64,000 nucleotides of DNA from Orientallactaga sibirica. Its lineage: Eukaryota > Chordata > Mammalia > Rodentia > Dipodidae. The notes below the pieces were generated by a model. The model saw nothing but the letters and a program-made list of their open reading frames with translations. It was not told the DNA's origin and did no database searches. The position numbers were made by a program, and so were the translations under genes. This document shows, in pieces, positions 32,852 to 44,509 of this stretch. Position 1 is the first letter of the stretch. The number at the start of each line of letters is the position of its first letter. The stretch covers positions 100,661,501 through 100,725,500 of the forward strand of contig JAEOAD010000001.1 in NCBI GenBank assembly GCA_036365145.1, written 5' to 3'.

Positions 32852-33640
32852 GCTTCTTTTTTAGTCATCAGAGGGGCCAGGTGCAATAACTTATCCTTCA
32901 CCTTAGAAGGAATATCCCTGCATGCTTCACACCACTGAACTCCTAGACATTTCACTGAGGTGGAGGGTCTTTGAATTTTGGATGTATTTATTTCCCATCT
33001 CCTGATACTCATATGTTGTACCAACAACTCCAGAGTACTTGCCCACTCCTACTCATTTGATCCAATCAACATAATGTCATCAATATGATGGACCAATGTG
33101 ACACCTTGTGGAAGGGACAGGCGAACAAGATCCCTATGAACTATGCTATGACACAGGGCTGGAGAATTAATATAACCTTGGGGTGAAACAGTAAAGGTGT
33201 ACAGCTGACCTTGCTAGCTAAGGCAAATTACTTCTCATGGTCCTAATGGACTGGTATGGAGAAGAAAGCATTCACAAGATCAATAGCTGCATACCAGGTA
33301 CCAGGAGATGTGTTAATCTGCTCAAGGAAAAAAAACCACATCTGGTACAGCAGCTTCAATTGGAGTCACCACCTGATTAAGTTTCCGATAATCCACTGTC
33401 ATTCTCCAGGATCAGTCTGTTTTATGAACAGGCCAAATAGAAGAGTTAAAGGGAGAGTGGGTGGATACCACCACCACTGCATCCTTCAAGTCCTTTATAG
33501 TGGTATTAATTTCTGTAGTCCCTCCAAGGATGCGAAACTGTTTTTGGTTCACTATTTTTCCTAGTGGAGGGAGCTTCCATTTGGCCTTTCCAACCATAAT
33601 AGCCCTCACTTCATACCTCAGGGATCCAATGTGGGGGTTC
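32852..33640 (-). pseudogene. ERVL reverse transcriptase remnant
   Basis: Antisense-encoded RT pieces: 'SPFNSSIWPVHKTD' (about 33420-33470), then substrate-binding blocks, then the catalytic loop as HIDDIMLIG (33072-33090), with the usual Tyr before IDD replaced by His. The last recognisable piece ('MTKKEA', near 32860-32880) runs directly into LTR sequence. Stops and frameshifts throughout. Confidence 0.82.
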
Positions 33641-35256
33641 TGCCAACTCCTACATATATATCCCGATTATGCATTCTGGAACTGGGGAAATAACTACAAC
33701 CTAACATTTCCCAAAATGCCATTGATCACCTGACCCCCCATAAGCACTAGTGTAACTGGAGGGCCACAATACTGTTTGGGATCTTCTGGTACCAATGTCA
33801 ATTCAGAAACAGTGTCCAGTAAGCCCCTAAAGGTCTTTTTATTTCCTTTTCCCCAGTGTACAGTTACCCTACCAAAAGGCTGTAGGTCCCTCTAAGGAAG
33901 GATAGGACTAAGCTTAATATTGAAACTTTTGGGGATTGTGGGAGGGTCCTTCTTCGAGGAGACCTGGCCCACCCCTTCAATCAAGGGGCTCAGGATCTGT
34001 AAACTGGCTCAAGTCTGGTACTGGTTAAGAGGCCTTGGTTCTCTGTTAATATAATTCAAAGTGGCCTTTTGTTCCTTTACTCTGGAACTTTTCTGCTTAT
34101 AAAATCAAGCAGGAACTTAGTAGACTTCTTATTTATTTCACTTCTGAGAACACATGATTAATCAGGCAGTCCAAAAATCTACACGAATCATGTCATTATG
34201 AGCATTGTTTTGCCTATGCCATCCATTACAGTAAACATGCTCACCTGACCTTTGGCTATTCAGTGCTGCCATTTGGCCCTTGTTACACCAAGATCCAGTT
34301 AGATCCATTGTATCTAAGTCACCTAATGCAGCAACTTTGGCTCCCACTGTGATGTCTTTTTTACATATTATGGCAACTACTGGCAACTTTCAATATGCTG
34401 AGGCTCCAGTCACAAAACTGTTTCTTATAGTCTTAGTGAGGGGCACACCTGTATGCTCTCATTATGGGGGCAAAGATGAGTGTACATGGCAAATTCATTC
34501 CAGCATTCTAAGTTCTCTGAGCCTTTTAAACCCTTCATCAACATTAAGCCAAGGGATATCAGGCAGCTCAAACTCACTCACAGTAGGACATCTTTGGGGT
34601 CATACTTCAGCTAACAAATCAAACTCTTGGCACCTCTTCTAACTGTAGGAGCTGCAGTGTTAAATCTAAACTCTCTGCTCAATTGGCCCATTTCAATAAA
34701 TTCAGCTTAATCTAACCTTATATTCCTTCCTCCATCATCTCATACCCTTAAAATCCATTCCCACACATATTCCCCATGCTTCTGCCTGTACAAGTTAGCA
34801 AACTCCTGAAGTTCTTTAGGGGTGTACTTCACCTCCTCTTGAGCCAAGCTTTTTATCTCACCTTTAGGGGGCCTACCTACCTAACCTTATGTCTGGTTAT
34901 AGGCATAGAGGCAAAGATGGGTGGGCACAGAGGATCATCAGCACCTCCTGCAGGGAGGGGCATTGTTGGTTCCTCAGACAAATAAGGATTAACTCCCCCA
35001 GGCAAGGGTGGAGAGGAAAACAATTCAGGGTGAGGGGGTGGGAATGCAATTGCTGCTAAGGGAGGGGAGGTCATATTCTCAAGAAAACCAACTTCTTCAG
35101 AATCCTACAATTCAATGTCCCCAGATTCTTTAAGATCTTCTCACACATCCCCATCCCAAGTCATAGGATCCCACTCTTTTCCAATTCGTGCCCTCACTTT
35201 AACTTCTGATAGCCTGTGAGGCTGGAATTTGAGCTTACCTTGCCAGTTAGCCAATC
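33641..35256 (-). pseudogene. ERVL gag C-terminal/protease region, decayed
   Basis: Lies between the RT remnant and the open gag start, where gag capsid/nucleocapsid and protease are expected. Only short frames remain (e.g. 34386-34162). I cannot point to an intact zinc knuckle or protease Asp motif, so assignment rests on position. Confidence 0.55.
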
Positions 35257-35706
35257 TTACAATGAGTGTTGGGGTTGGTTTTCTACAATTTGAGTCCTGT
35301 TCTGGCTAGAGAGGAGACTCTCCTCCAGGGCACCCTTAGAAATCTTCAGATAATGTATTTGGCTTTTAAGCTTGGAAATGTTCTTTCTGAGCTTCTGCTT
35401 TTCTCTCAATAGTTTATCCAGAGATGTTAGAAGTAACCATCCAGCATCATCATTTGTCTTACTTTTCCACAAATATTCAAAAGTTCTAGATACAGAGTCA
35501 CTAAGTTCCTTGCTCTTCACAAGATATGACTCAGGATCACCAAATACATCTATCTCATGGAGTTCTTTAAATAGTTCACACCATGGATTATTAGTGCTCT
35601 CCTTATTACCAGTAACAGTGCTCCCCAAATTACCAGTAGAGCCTTTAGTGGCACTGTAGTTGGAGAACCAACTCCAGAGAGCACCACACCCACTAGGGAA
35701 ATCCAT
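35257..35706 (-). pseudogene. ERVL gag N-terminal frame
   Basis: 149-codon open frame starting about 20 nt after the primer site. It has an acidic/basic helical middle ('FGDPESYLVKSKELSDSVSR') and a coiled-coil-like stretch ('KLLREKQKLRKNISKLKSQI'), typical of the start of ERVL Gag. Truncated relative to a full Gag. The ATG is the first after the primer site. Not expected to assemble particles. Confidence 0.7.
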
Positions 35707-35727
35707 CCTTAAAATTCTGTTTCTCTA

Positions 35728-35745
35728 GAACTACTCCTGGTACCA
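35728..35745 (-). other. ERVL primer binding site (tRNA-Leu-like)
   Basis: Sense 'tggtaccaggagtagttc'. The first 13 nt equal the complement of the 3' end of tRNA-Leu(UAA) as remembered, and the last five differ. Sits five nt after the 5' LTR end. Confidence 0.8.
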
Positions 35746-35750
35746 CAATA

Positions 35751-36214
35751 TGTATGAGTCAGGGTTCTCTACAGGGACAGAACTGATAGAATGAATTGTG
35801 TTAAAAGGGAATTTATTGGATTAGCTTATGGCAGTCCAACAATAGCAAGTTGCAGGCCTGAGAGTCAAGGAACCCCAAAGCTGGATGCCTCAGCAGTCCC
35901 AATATGGCACTGAAGGTCTGGAAGATTCCTGGAGAGACACTGCTCTTCAGTCCACACTGGTCTTCATTCCACAGTAGAAAGCAGCAGGCAGCAAACAACC
36001 ACGTTGGATACTTTCCTTCCCTGAGCTTCCTTGGATAAAGCCCATCCCCCCCCCAACTCTGACAGGGGCTGCCTACTCTGGGGGATGGGCTCACCCTGGG
36101 GGAAGGATTCCTCCTTTAGTCAATCCTCCCTGGAAGCAACCTCAGAGACCCACTTATGGGTAATGTCTGTGGATTAATAAATAGATCAAGTTGACACAAA
36201 ACTTAACCATCATA
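35751..36214 (-). repeat. ERVL 5' LTR (MLT2/MT2-like)
   Basis: 464 bp. Sense orientation begins with a 'taagttttgtgtcaacttg' block and ends 'gaaccctgactcataca', typical of ERVL LTRs. Outer terminus reads TA instead of TG, so it is slightly decayed. Confidence 0.88.
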
Positions 36215-36395
36215 GGTGATGAACTCTTCTATGTCTCTTTACCTTATTACAAGGGTACAGCCATGACCTAAATGATTCCTGGTTAAAGGTGGTTCTTATT
36301 TCTAATGGAGAATTTAGGTTTAGAAATTACAGATTTTGATTACTGTAGGAGAGGGCTTAGTGTTCTTTAGGCGAACCACAAAACATATTACATAT

Positions 36396-36840
36396 TATAT
36401 TAATTTCCTATCCTTGCTATAACAAATTTTCCAAAAGTGATGACCTAAAATAACACCTTTATTATTTAAAATTCAGAAGTGGGAGCTCTGAGACGTGTTT
36501 CACAAGCATAGAACCACATTGTCAGGCATAATTCCTTCTGGATTATTATTCTGGGAGAATCCCTTCCTTACTTCAGCCAGTGTCTATAGGCTGCATCATC
36601 CTGAGTTTAAAGTTTCATTACTTTAATCTCTTTGTGCATCTTCACATTGCCTCTCTTTGTTTGTCCATTGCCTTCCTCTTGTAAAGATGCTCCTGATTAC
36701 ATCAGTCCTGCCTAAAGAATCCCAATTTACCCACCAATTTCCAGATTCTTAAAGACATCTGAAATATACCTTTTACCAGGTTTGTAACATGTTCACATTT
36801 CCAGGAATTAGGGCTTTGGCCAGCCTTTATTGTAGAGGGT
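36396..36840 (-). repeat. MLT1-like MaLR LTR
   Basis: Antisense match to the conserved MLT1 plan: 'ttaatttcctatccttgcta', 'taacaaatt', 'aaaataacacctttattatt', 'cataattccttctgg', 'gtaaagatgctcctgattac', 'ttcacatttccaggaattag'. An ancient mammalian element. Confidence 0.78.
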
Positions 36841-37590
36841 TTAGTATTTGGTTTGTCATGCACAACAAGAGAGAAGTTTTCTAAAGCCTTAAATTAACAA
36901 CAGGAAACTATTAAATATCTTTTAAAACATATTTTAATTCTAATGTTCACATTGAATAAGTCATACTGACCAAAAGGAAAATGGGATGTCATTAACAAAT
37001 CAATGGCATAATCTCATATCCAATTTTTTAAAGTACCTCCAAGATGTGGATGAACAAATCCTATAGCACCACAGGAAGGCTTTTCTCCCTATGAGTTCCA
37101 CCAGCAACACATTGCAGAGGGAATGTAGCTTTCATTCAGAATAAGACTTTGATGCTGTTGTGCATATTTAGTACATTCATTTATAGGAGGTCACACTTTC
37201 ATTCTCTCCTCTGTGCACATCTTATAAAGCCAACTACCAACAATTCTTCATGAATTTCATCCCTCTCAATGTGCAATACCCCTCCCCCTGACAGATTGCC
37301 ACACTAAAATTCTTAACAACACTGCCCTGGAGGTTTTTCTTTGCCTTCTCTGTAATATGAAACAGATGCACCGAAATTCATAAAAACTTGGAGTACTCTA
37401 ATAGATTAAAACTCATTTCTTTGAAAACTGTAACTGAAAACACTTCTAGCTCTACACACCTTCATGTTTTTCTATATGCTTTTGAACTATAAAGAATGAT
37501 GTAAATATTATTTCTCTTTTACACTAACAGAATAATTTATTTGTTTTTGTTGTTGATGATGATAGTTTTTTATTAGACAAAAAGCTTTGC
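36841..37590. other. No recognisable feature
   Basis: AT-rich and unique-looking. No open frame of interest. Confidence 0.5.
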
Positions 37591-37594
37591 TCTC

Positions 37595-37975
37595 AAGCTA
37601 GGACAGTAGGGGCTGCATAGAGGATTCAGTGTAGAATGACTTGTGAACAAGTATGAGCCCCTGAGTCTAGATCCCCAGAAGCCAGTAAAAGTCCTAAATT
37701 GTGGCAGGCTTCTAAAATCCTGGCATGCCTACAATAAGATGAGAGGCAGGTACAAGAGAATTTTTCAAAAGCTCCTAGACTACCTAACCTGGTGAAAAGA
37801 GAAGTGAACAATGAAGGATAAACCGTGACTCAAATGAGTGGAAGGTGAAGACAGGCACCCAAAAGTTGTCCTCTGGGCTCTACATGCACCATAGCACTCA
37901 CACCCACACTAACACACATGAACATGTGCAAATGCACACACAAATCTACATATACTCACCCTCCCTTAAAAAAGC
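37595..37975 (+). repeat. B4-type SINE
   Basis: Long rodent SINE plan: 'agcccctgagtctagatccc' (tRNA-like part), 'aaatcctggcatgcctacaa' (B1-like part), 'gcacccaaaagttgtcctct', 'gggctctacatgcaccatag', then a CA-rich tail 'cacacccacactaacacaca'. Confidence 0.78.
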
Positions 37976-37979
37976 CAGG

Positions 37980-38148
37980 TGGAGCTACAGAGATGGCTTA
38001 GCAGTTAAGGCACTTGCCTGAAAAGCCTAAGGACCCAGGTTTGATTCCCCAGTACACACATAATCCAGATGTACAAGGTGGCACATGCATCTGGATTTCA
38101 TTTGCAGAAACTGAGGCACTGACCTGCACACTTTCTCTATAAATTATT
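37980..38148 (+). repeat. Dip-like SINE (first of a tandem pair)
   Basis: 'acagagatggcttagcagtt', 'aaggcacttgcctgaaaagc', 'tttgattccccagtacac'. Flanked by 'ttaaaaaagccag' (left) and 'ttaaaaatagccag' (right). Confidence 0.92.
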
Positions 38149-38162
38149 TTAAAAATAGCCAG

Positions 38163-38348
38163 AGGTGCTGAAGAGATGGCTTAGTGGTTAAACTGCTTGC
38201 TGATAAAGCCTAAGGACCCAGAATAGATTCCCCAGTACCCACATAAACACAAATGCACAAAGTGGCTCATATATCTGGAGGCTGTTTGCAGCAGCTGGAG
38301 GCTCTGGCAAGCCCATTCTCTGTATATTTCTTTGCTTGCAAATAAATA
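38163..38348 (+). repeat. Dip-like SINE (second of the pair)
   Basis: 'gctgaagagatggcttagtg', 'gttaaactgcttgctgataa', 'atagattccccagtaccc', 'tttgcttgcaaataaatatt' tail. The full-length L1 that follows inserted into this tail. Confidence 0.92.
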
Positions 38349-39660
38349 TTTTAAAAAATTTTTATTGACAACTTCTATACTTACATACAAAAAATGCATG
38401 ATATTTCCCTCCCCCGCCCCCATACCCCTTTAGAACTCCAATCACCATCATATCCCCTTGCTCTCTCCATTAGTCTCTCTTTTAATTTGATGTCATCATC
38501 TTTTTCTTCTATTATGAGGGTCTTGCAAAGGTATTGCTAGGCACTGCAAGGTCATGGATATCAAGGCCAATTTCTGTCTGGACAGTTGCATTATAAGGAG
38601 TCATACCCTTCCTATGTCCCCCTCTTCAACAATGAGCCCTGAGCCTTGGAGGGTGTGACAGAGATGATTCAGTGCTGGGCACTCCTCCATCCCTTCTTCT
38701 CAGCACTATGTTGCCTTCTGGGTCATCCTAGTGGTCATCACCATCTGAAAAGAGAAGCTTCTCTAACCAGAAGTGAGAGTAGCATTAATATGTGAATATG
38801 AACATTAAGTGTAGTGCTTTCAGGGCAGCTTGGTGGGAATAATATATACATTTAGCCAGACAAGAGCAGACTTTATACCCCTAAGGCTCATGCCCTCCCC
38901 TGCCATAGACACTTGCATAAGTTTTTTAGAACCAGGTATGTATTCCCTCCCATAGACAGGGCCTCCAGTCCAATTATGGAGCAGTTGGTTACCCCAAGAG
39001 CAGACATGCCACTATTGCACCCGTTCAGTCATTGGGCCTGAATAGCCAAACTTGAATATTCAGTGTCCACTGTTTTAACTGTTGATGACTTCTGTCTCCC
39101 ATACGGCTGCATGCAGTGCACCTTTTTCCAGCTTTCTGTTGGTTGGTCTATAGGGAGAAGGTTTCCTGCTCAGCACCAGCTTGCTTTCTCAGTGACCTTG
39201 CCTCTCAGGCAAGAGATGTCTTCAGAAATAGGGTCTTACTATCTGTTTCTCAAGGGAAACCAGGGGTTTTGGCAAAAGCCTTTAATGTTTTGGAGGCTAC
39301 CAGGACCTCCTTGGCCAACAACTCACTGGAAGGTATCCCATCCCAGACACTGAAAATTTTCTAGTAACAGTCTACAGCTTCTAGATATGCCATTATTCAA
39401 AAAAGTAGGTTTACATAAGTCTTATTCACAATATCTTGAATTTTGATTGACCCTCCCCCTGCCCTTCTTTTATGCATTCTCTTCCCATGGCCTCACTTAG
39501 GCCATTCCCCTCCCTGTAATCTGTTCTTCTACTTACATATGTGCAATACCATAGACTTAAGTACTTCCCTCCCCTTCCTCCCTAATAGCCTTTCACCAGT
39601 TTACTGGTTTCTGGTACCAATTTTTGGTTCCAGTTCACACACAAGTCTATACATTTGTAG
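38349..39660 (-). other. L1 3' UTR of the full-length copy
   Basis: Non-coding tail of about 1.3 kb after ORF2. The same sequence explains the L1 debris at 8950-9397/16818-17303. The plus-strand C-rich run near 38411-38424 ('cccccgcccccat') corresponds to a G-rich tract in the sense strand, a common trait of L1 3' UTRs. Confidence 0.85.
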
Positions 39661-42600
39661 CTAGGATTCACATATGAGAGAGAACAAGTGACGTTTGGCT
39701 TTCTGAGCCTGGGTTACCTCACTTCGTATAATCCTTTCCAGATCTGTCCATTTCCCTTCAAATTTCATAATTTCATTTTTCTTTACTGCTGAATAGAACT
39801 TCATTGTGTAAATGTACCACATCTTTATTATCCATTCATCTGTGGAGGGACATCTAGGCTGGTTCCATTTCCTAGCTATTGTGAATAGAGCAGCAATAAA
39901 CATGTTTGTGCAAGTATATCTAAGGTAGTGAGAAGAGTCCTTTGGATATATGCCTAGGAGTGTTACAGCTGGATCATATGGTAAATCTATTTTTAGCTTT
40001 CTCAAGAACCTCCACACTGATTTCCACAATGGCTGGACCAGATTACATTCCCACCAACATGTAGAAGTGTTCCTCTTTGTCCGCATCCACGCCAACACTT
40101 GTTGTCATTTGTTTTCTTGATGGTAGCCATTCTAACAGTAGTGAAATGGAATCTCAAAGTGGTTTTAATTTCCATTTCCCTGATGGCTAAGGATGTGGAA
40201 CATTTTTTAGATGTTTATATGCCATCTATATTTCATCTTCTGAGAATTCTCTATTTAGTTCCATAGCCCATTTTTTAACTGGGTTGTTTGAATTCTTATT
40301 ATTCTGTTTTTAAGTTCTTTATATATTCTGGATATTAATCCTCTGTTGGATGTATAGCTGGCAAAGATTTTCTTCCAGTCTGTAGGTAGTCTCTTTGCTC
40401 TATTCACAGTGTCCTTTGATGTACAAAAGCTTCAAAATTTCATGATGTCCCAATGGTTGATTAGTGGTTTTATTCCCTGAGCAATTGGGGTTATATTCAG
40501 AAAGTCCTTGCCTATGCTAATATGTTGAAGGGTTTCCCCTACCTTTTACTCTATCAGTTTCAGAGTTTCATGTCTGATATTAAGGTCCCTGATCCATTTG
40601 GACTTGACTTTCGTGCATGGAGAGAGACAAGGATCTATTATTTTTTTCCTTTTACATACAGAATTCCAATTTTCCCAGCACCACTTGTTAAAGAGGCTAT
40701 CTTTTTTCCAATGAATATTTTTGTCAAAAATCAGGTGGCTTTAGCTGCCTGGATTAATATTTAGGTCTTCTATTCTGTTCCATTGATCTACCTGTCTGTC
40801 CTTGTGCCAGTACCATGTTGGTTTTGTTACTATGACTTCGTAATATAACTTAAAATTGAGTATGGTAATACCACCAGCCTGATTTTTGTTGCACAAAATT
40901 GTTTTGGTTATCTGAGGTTTTTTGTGTTTCCAGATGAATTTTAGGATTGTTTTGTATATTTCTGTGAAGAATGCTATTGGGATTTTAATGGGGATTGCAT
41001 TAAATGTGTAGATTGCTTTTGGTAAGATTGACATTTTCACAATATTGATTCTTTCAATCCAGGAGCAGGGGATGTCTTTCCATTTCCTTGTGTCTTCTGC
41101 AATTTGTCACTCAAGTTCTTTAAAGTTCTTATTGTAGAGATCCTTCACTTCCTTAGTTAAGTTTATTCCAAAGTTTCTTTTTTTTTTTTTTTTTTTTGAG
41201 GCAATTGTGAATGGGAGAGATTCCCTGATTTCATCCTCTGCATGTTTGTTGTTAGTGTATACAGAAGCTACTGATTTCTGTGTGTTTATTTTGTATCCTG
41301 CTACATTGCTAAAAGTGTTTATCAGCTCTAACAGTTTGCTGGTAGAGTATTTGGGTCTGTTATGTATGGAATCATATAATCTGCAAATAATGATAATTTG
41401 ATCTCTTCCCTTCCAATTTGAATCCCTTTTATGAGTGTCTCTTGCCTTATTGCTATGGCTAAGACTTCCAGTACTATATTAAATAGAAGTAGGGAAAGTG
41501 GACACCCTTGTCTTGTTCCTGAATTTAGAGGAAAAGCTTCAAGTTTTTCCCCATTTAGTATTATGTTGGCTGTAGGTTTATCATAAATAGCTTTAGTTTA
41601 TTGAGATATGTTCCTTCTATGCCCAGTTTCTGTAATACTTTCACCATGAAGGGGTGTTGGATTTTGTCAAATGCCTTTTCTGCATCTATTGAGATGACCA
41701 TATGATTTTTGCCCTTCAGACCATTTATATGGTGTATTACATTTATGGATTTGCATATGTTGAACCATCCCTGCATCTCTGGGATAAAGCCTACTTGGTC
41801 GGGGTGAATAATCTCTCTGATATATTCTTGTATTCTGTTTGATAGTATTTTGTTGAGAATTTTTGCATTTATGTTCATGAGGGAGATTGGTCTGTAATTT
41901 TCTTTTTTTGATCTGTCTTTGTCCAGTTTGGGTATCAGGGTGATGCTGGCTTCATAGAAGGATTTCGGTAGAATTCCTTCCTTTTCTATTTTATGAAAAA
42001 GTTTGAGAAGCATTGGTGTTAATTCTTCCAGGAATGTCTGGTAAAATTCAACAGTGAATCCATCTGGGCCTGGGCTTATTTTAGTTGTAAGACTTTTTAT
42101 AACTGCTTAGATCTCTGTAGTTGTTATAGGTCTATTTAAATGGTTTATCTCATCTTGATTTAAATTTTGTAGGTCATATGAATCAAGAAAATCATCCATT
42201 TCTTTCAGGTTTTCAAACTTAGAGGCATATATATTCTTAATGTATATCCATATGATTTTCTGAATTTCTGTGATGTTGCCTTTTTCATCTCTAATTTTAT
42301 CAATTTTTGTCTCTTCTCTCTTTCTTTTGGTCAGATTTGCTAAGGGTTTATCAATCTTGGTTATCCTTTCAAAGAACCAACTCTTTGTTTCAATGATTTT
42401 TTAATTGTTTTTTTGGTTTCCATTTCATTCATTTCTTCCCTAACCTTTATTATTTCTTCCCGTCTACTGATTTTTGGTTTGCCATGTTCTTCTTTTTCCA
42501 AGGCCTTAAGGTGAAGCATTAAATTGTTTAGTTGTGAACTCTCTAATTTCTTAATATAGGCACTTAGAGCTATAAATTTCCCTAGTAGGACTGCCTTCAT

Positions 42601-43470
42601 TGTGTCCCAAAGGTTTTGGTATGTTTTATTCTCATCATCATTTGATTCTATGAATTTCTTGATTTCCTTTTTCATTTCTTCAATGACCCATACATCGTTC
42701 AATAATGTACTGTTTAGTCTCCATGAATTTCTGTATGCTCTGTAGTTTTTCTTGTTGTTTATTTGTAGTTTAATCCCATTGTGGTCAGATAGCATACAAG
42801 GGTTTATTTCAATATTCCTGTATTTGTTGAGATTTGATTTGTATCCTATTTTATGATCAATTTTAGAAAATGTCCCATGTACTGCTGATAAAAATGTATA
42901 TTCTGCAGCATTTGGATGTAATTTTCTGTATATATCTGTTGGGTCCATTTGTTCCATGATATCCTTTAATGCAGATGTCTCTCTGTTTATTTTTTGTTGG
43001 GTAGACCTGTCAAGTTATGAGAGTGGGGTATTGAAGTCACCCACTACTATTGTGTTAGGAGTTATCTCTGACCTTAAGTCTAATAGTGTTTGTTTGATGA
43101 AATTGGGAGTCTCGATGTTAGGAGCATATATGTTTAGGATTGTAATGTCATCCTGTTGGAGTGTTCCTTTAATCAGTATATAGTGACCTTCTTTATCTTT
43201 CCTCACTAATGTTGGTTTGAAGTCTGTCCTGTCAGAAATCAGGATAGCAACCACTGCTTGTTTTCTAGGCCCATTTGCTTGAAATACCTTGTTCCAACCT
43301 TTCACCCTAAGAAGGCTTCTATCTTTTATTGAGAGATGAGTTTCCTGGAGGCAACAGATGGTAGGATCCTGATTTTTAATCCAGTCTGCAAGTCTGTGTG
43401 TTTTGGTTGGGGCTTTGAGGCCATTGATACTAAGAGTTATTATTGAAAGATATGTATTTGTTCTCACCAT
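39661..43470 (-). pseudogene. L1 ORF2 (endonuclease-reverse transcriptase), frameshifted
   Basis: The endonuclease starts at 43470 with 'SIITLSINGLKAPTK', 'CLQETHLSIKD', 'NIYAPNIETP', 'VVGDFNTPLS', and continues at 42957 with '[11 protein letters not shown]', so its catalytic Asn, Glu, Tyr, Asp and His landmarks are visible. RT follows: '[20 protein letters not shown]' and '[15 protein letters not shown]' (41561-42013). The active-site motif near 41390-41400 reads FADY where L1 has FADD, losing one catalytic Asp. C-terminal part 39661-40098 ends 'AKRHLFSLICES'. Several frameshifts separate the pieces. Confidence 0.88.
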
Positions 43471-43559
43471 TCTTCTTGTTTTGTAGTTCTTCCTGTTTTC
43501 ATTTTACTCACTTGTTTTAACTGTTGTTTGAGTATGGTTTATTTTTTCCTATTTCCTGC

Positions 43560-44509
43560 TGTGTGTGTTTTGTTCTTTCTTCAGTGTGAATGATTCCTGA
43601 ACATATTTTCTGTAGAGCTGGGTTAGTTGCCATAAATTCCTTTAGCCTGTCTTTGTTGTGGAATGTCCTTATTTCTCCATCAATTTGGATAGATAGCTTT
43701 ATAGGATAAAGTAATCTTGGTTGATAGTTTTTTATCTTTCAGAACTTGGAATACATCACTCCAAGCCCTTCTTGCTTTTAAAGTCTGTGTTGAGTAATAT
43801 GTTGTCATTCTGATGGGCTTGCCTTTGTAGATTACTTGCTTTTTCTCTCTAGCTGTTTCAATATATTTTCTTTGGTTTGTATGTTTGGTAGTTTAATTAT
43901 AATATGGCGGGGAGAGGTTCTTTCCAGGTTTTGTCTGTTTGGTGTTCTAAAGGCTTCCTGTATCTACATTGGGATCTCTTCTCCAATTTGGAGGAAGTTT
44001 TCTTCTATGATTTTGTTGAAAACACCTAGTATGCCTTTGGAGTGATATTCTTTTCCTTCTACTATCCCTTGAATTCTTATGTTTGATCTTTTCATAGTGT
44101 CCCAAATGTCTTTAAATTCCCATTCATACCTTGCTATTATTTTGTCTTTCTCTTTGTTGGACTGTATTAGATCTGCCACCTGGTCTTCTAGCTTAGATAT
44201 TCTGTTATTTCCTTCATCTATTCTACTAGAGAGATTTTCAACATAGTTTTTAATTTCACTGACTGTGTTCTTTATTGCTAATATTTCTGACTGAGTTTTC
44301 TTTATTCTCTCTATTTCTGTATTTATGTCTAGTATTGACCTCCTTATTTCATTAAATTGGTTTTCTGTGTGTTTTTTGAATCCTTTGATTTCCTCTTTGA
44401 GGTCTTTGAACCCTTTCATTTCCTCTTTGAGTTCTTTGAACATATTTATAATTATTCTTTTGAAATCTTTCTTAGGCATTTCTTCTAATTCAGTTTCACT
44501 GAAGGTCAT
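43560..44509 (-). pseudogene. L1 ORF1 of the full-length copy, frameshifted
   Basis: The 181-codon frame from 44509 has a long coiled coil (about residues 20-125, including 'RISKLEDQVADLIQSNKEKD'), then the RNA-recognition start 'NIRIQGIVEGKEYHSKG'. The frame breaks at about 43964, and C-terminal sequence continues in other frames to about 43560. Normally a trimeric nucleic-acid chaperone. This ORF1 belongs to a different L1 lineage from the copies at 1.6-4.7 kb and 57.5-61.9 kb. Confidence 0.82.

Larger units (their letters stand above)
32409..36219 (-). mobile_element. ERVL provirus with internal deletion
   Basis: Two related LTRs (5' LTR 35751-36214; partial 3' LTR 32414-32851) flank gag and pol remnants read on the minus strand. 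The 5-bp duplication ggtga at 32409-32413 and 36215-36219 fits ERVL. Primer site at 35728-35745 is tRNA-Leu-like. RNase H, integrase, dUTPase and the purine tract are missing because the RT region joins straight into the 3' LTR. Not functional. Confidence 0.88.
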
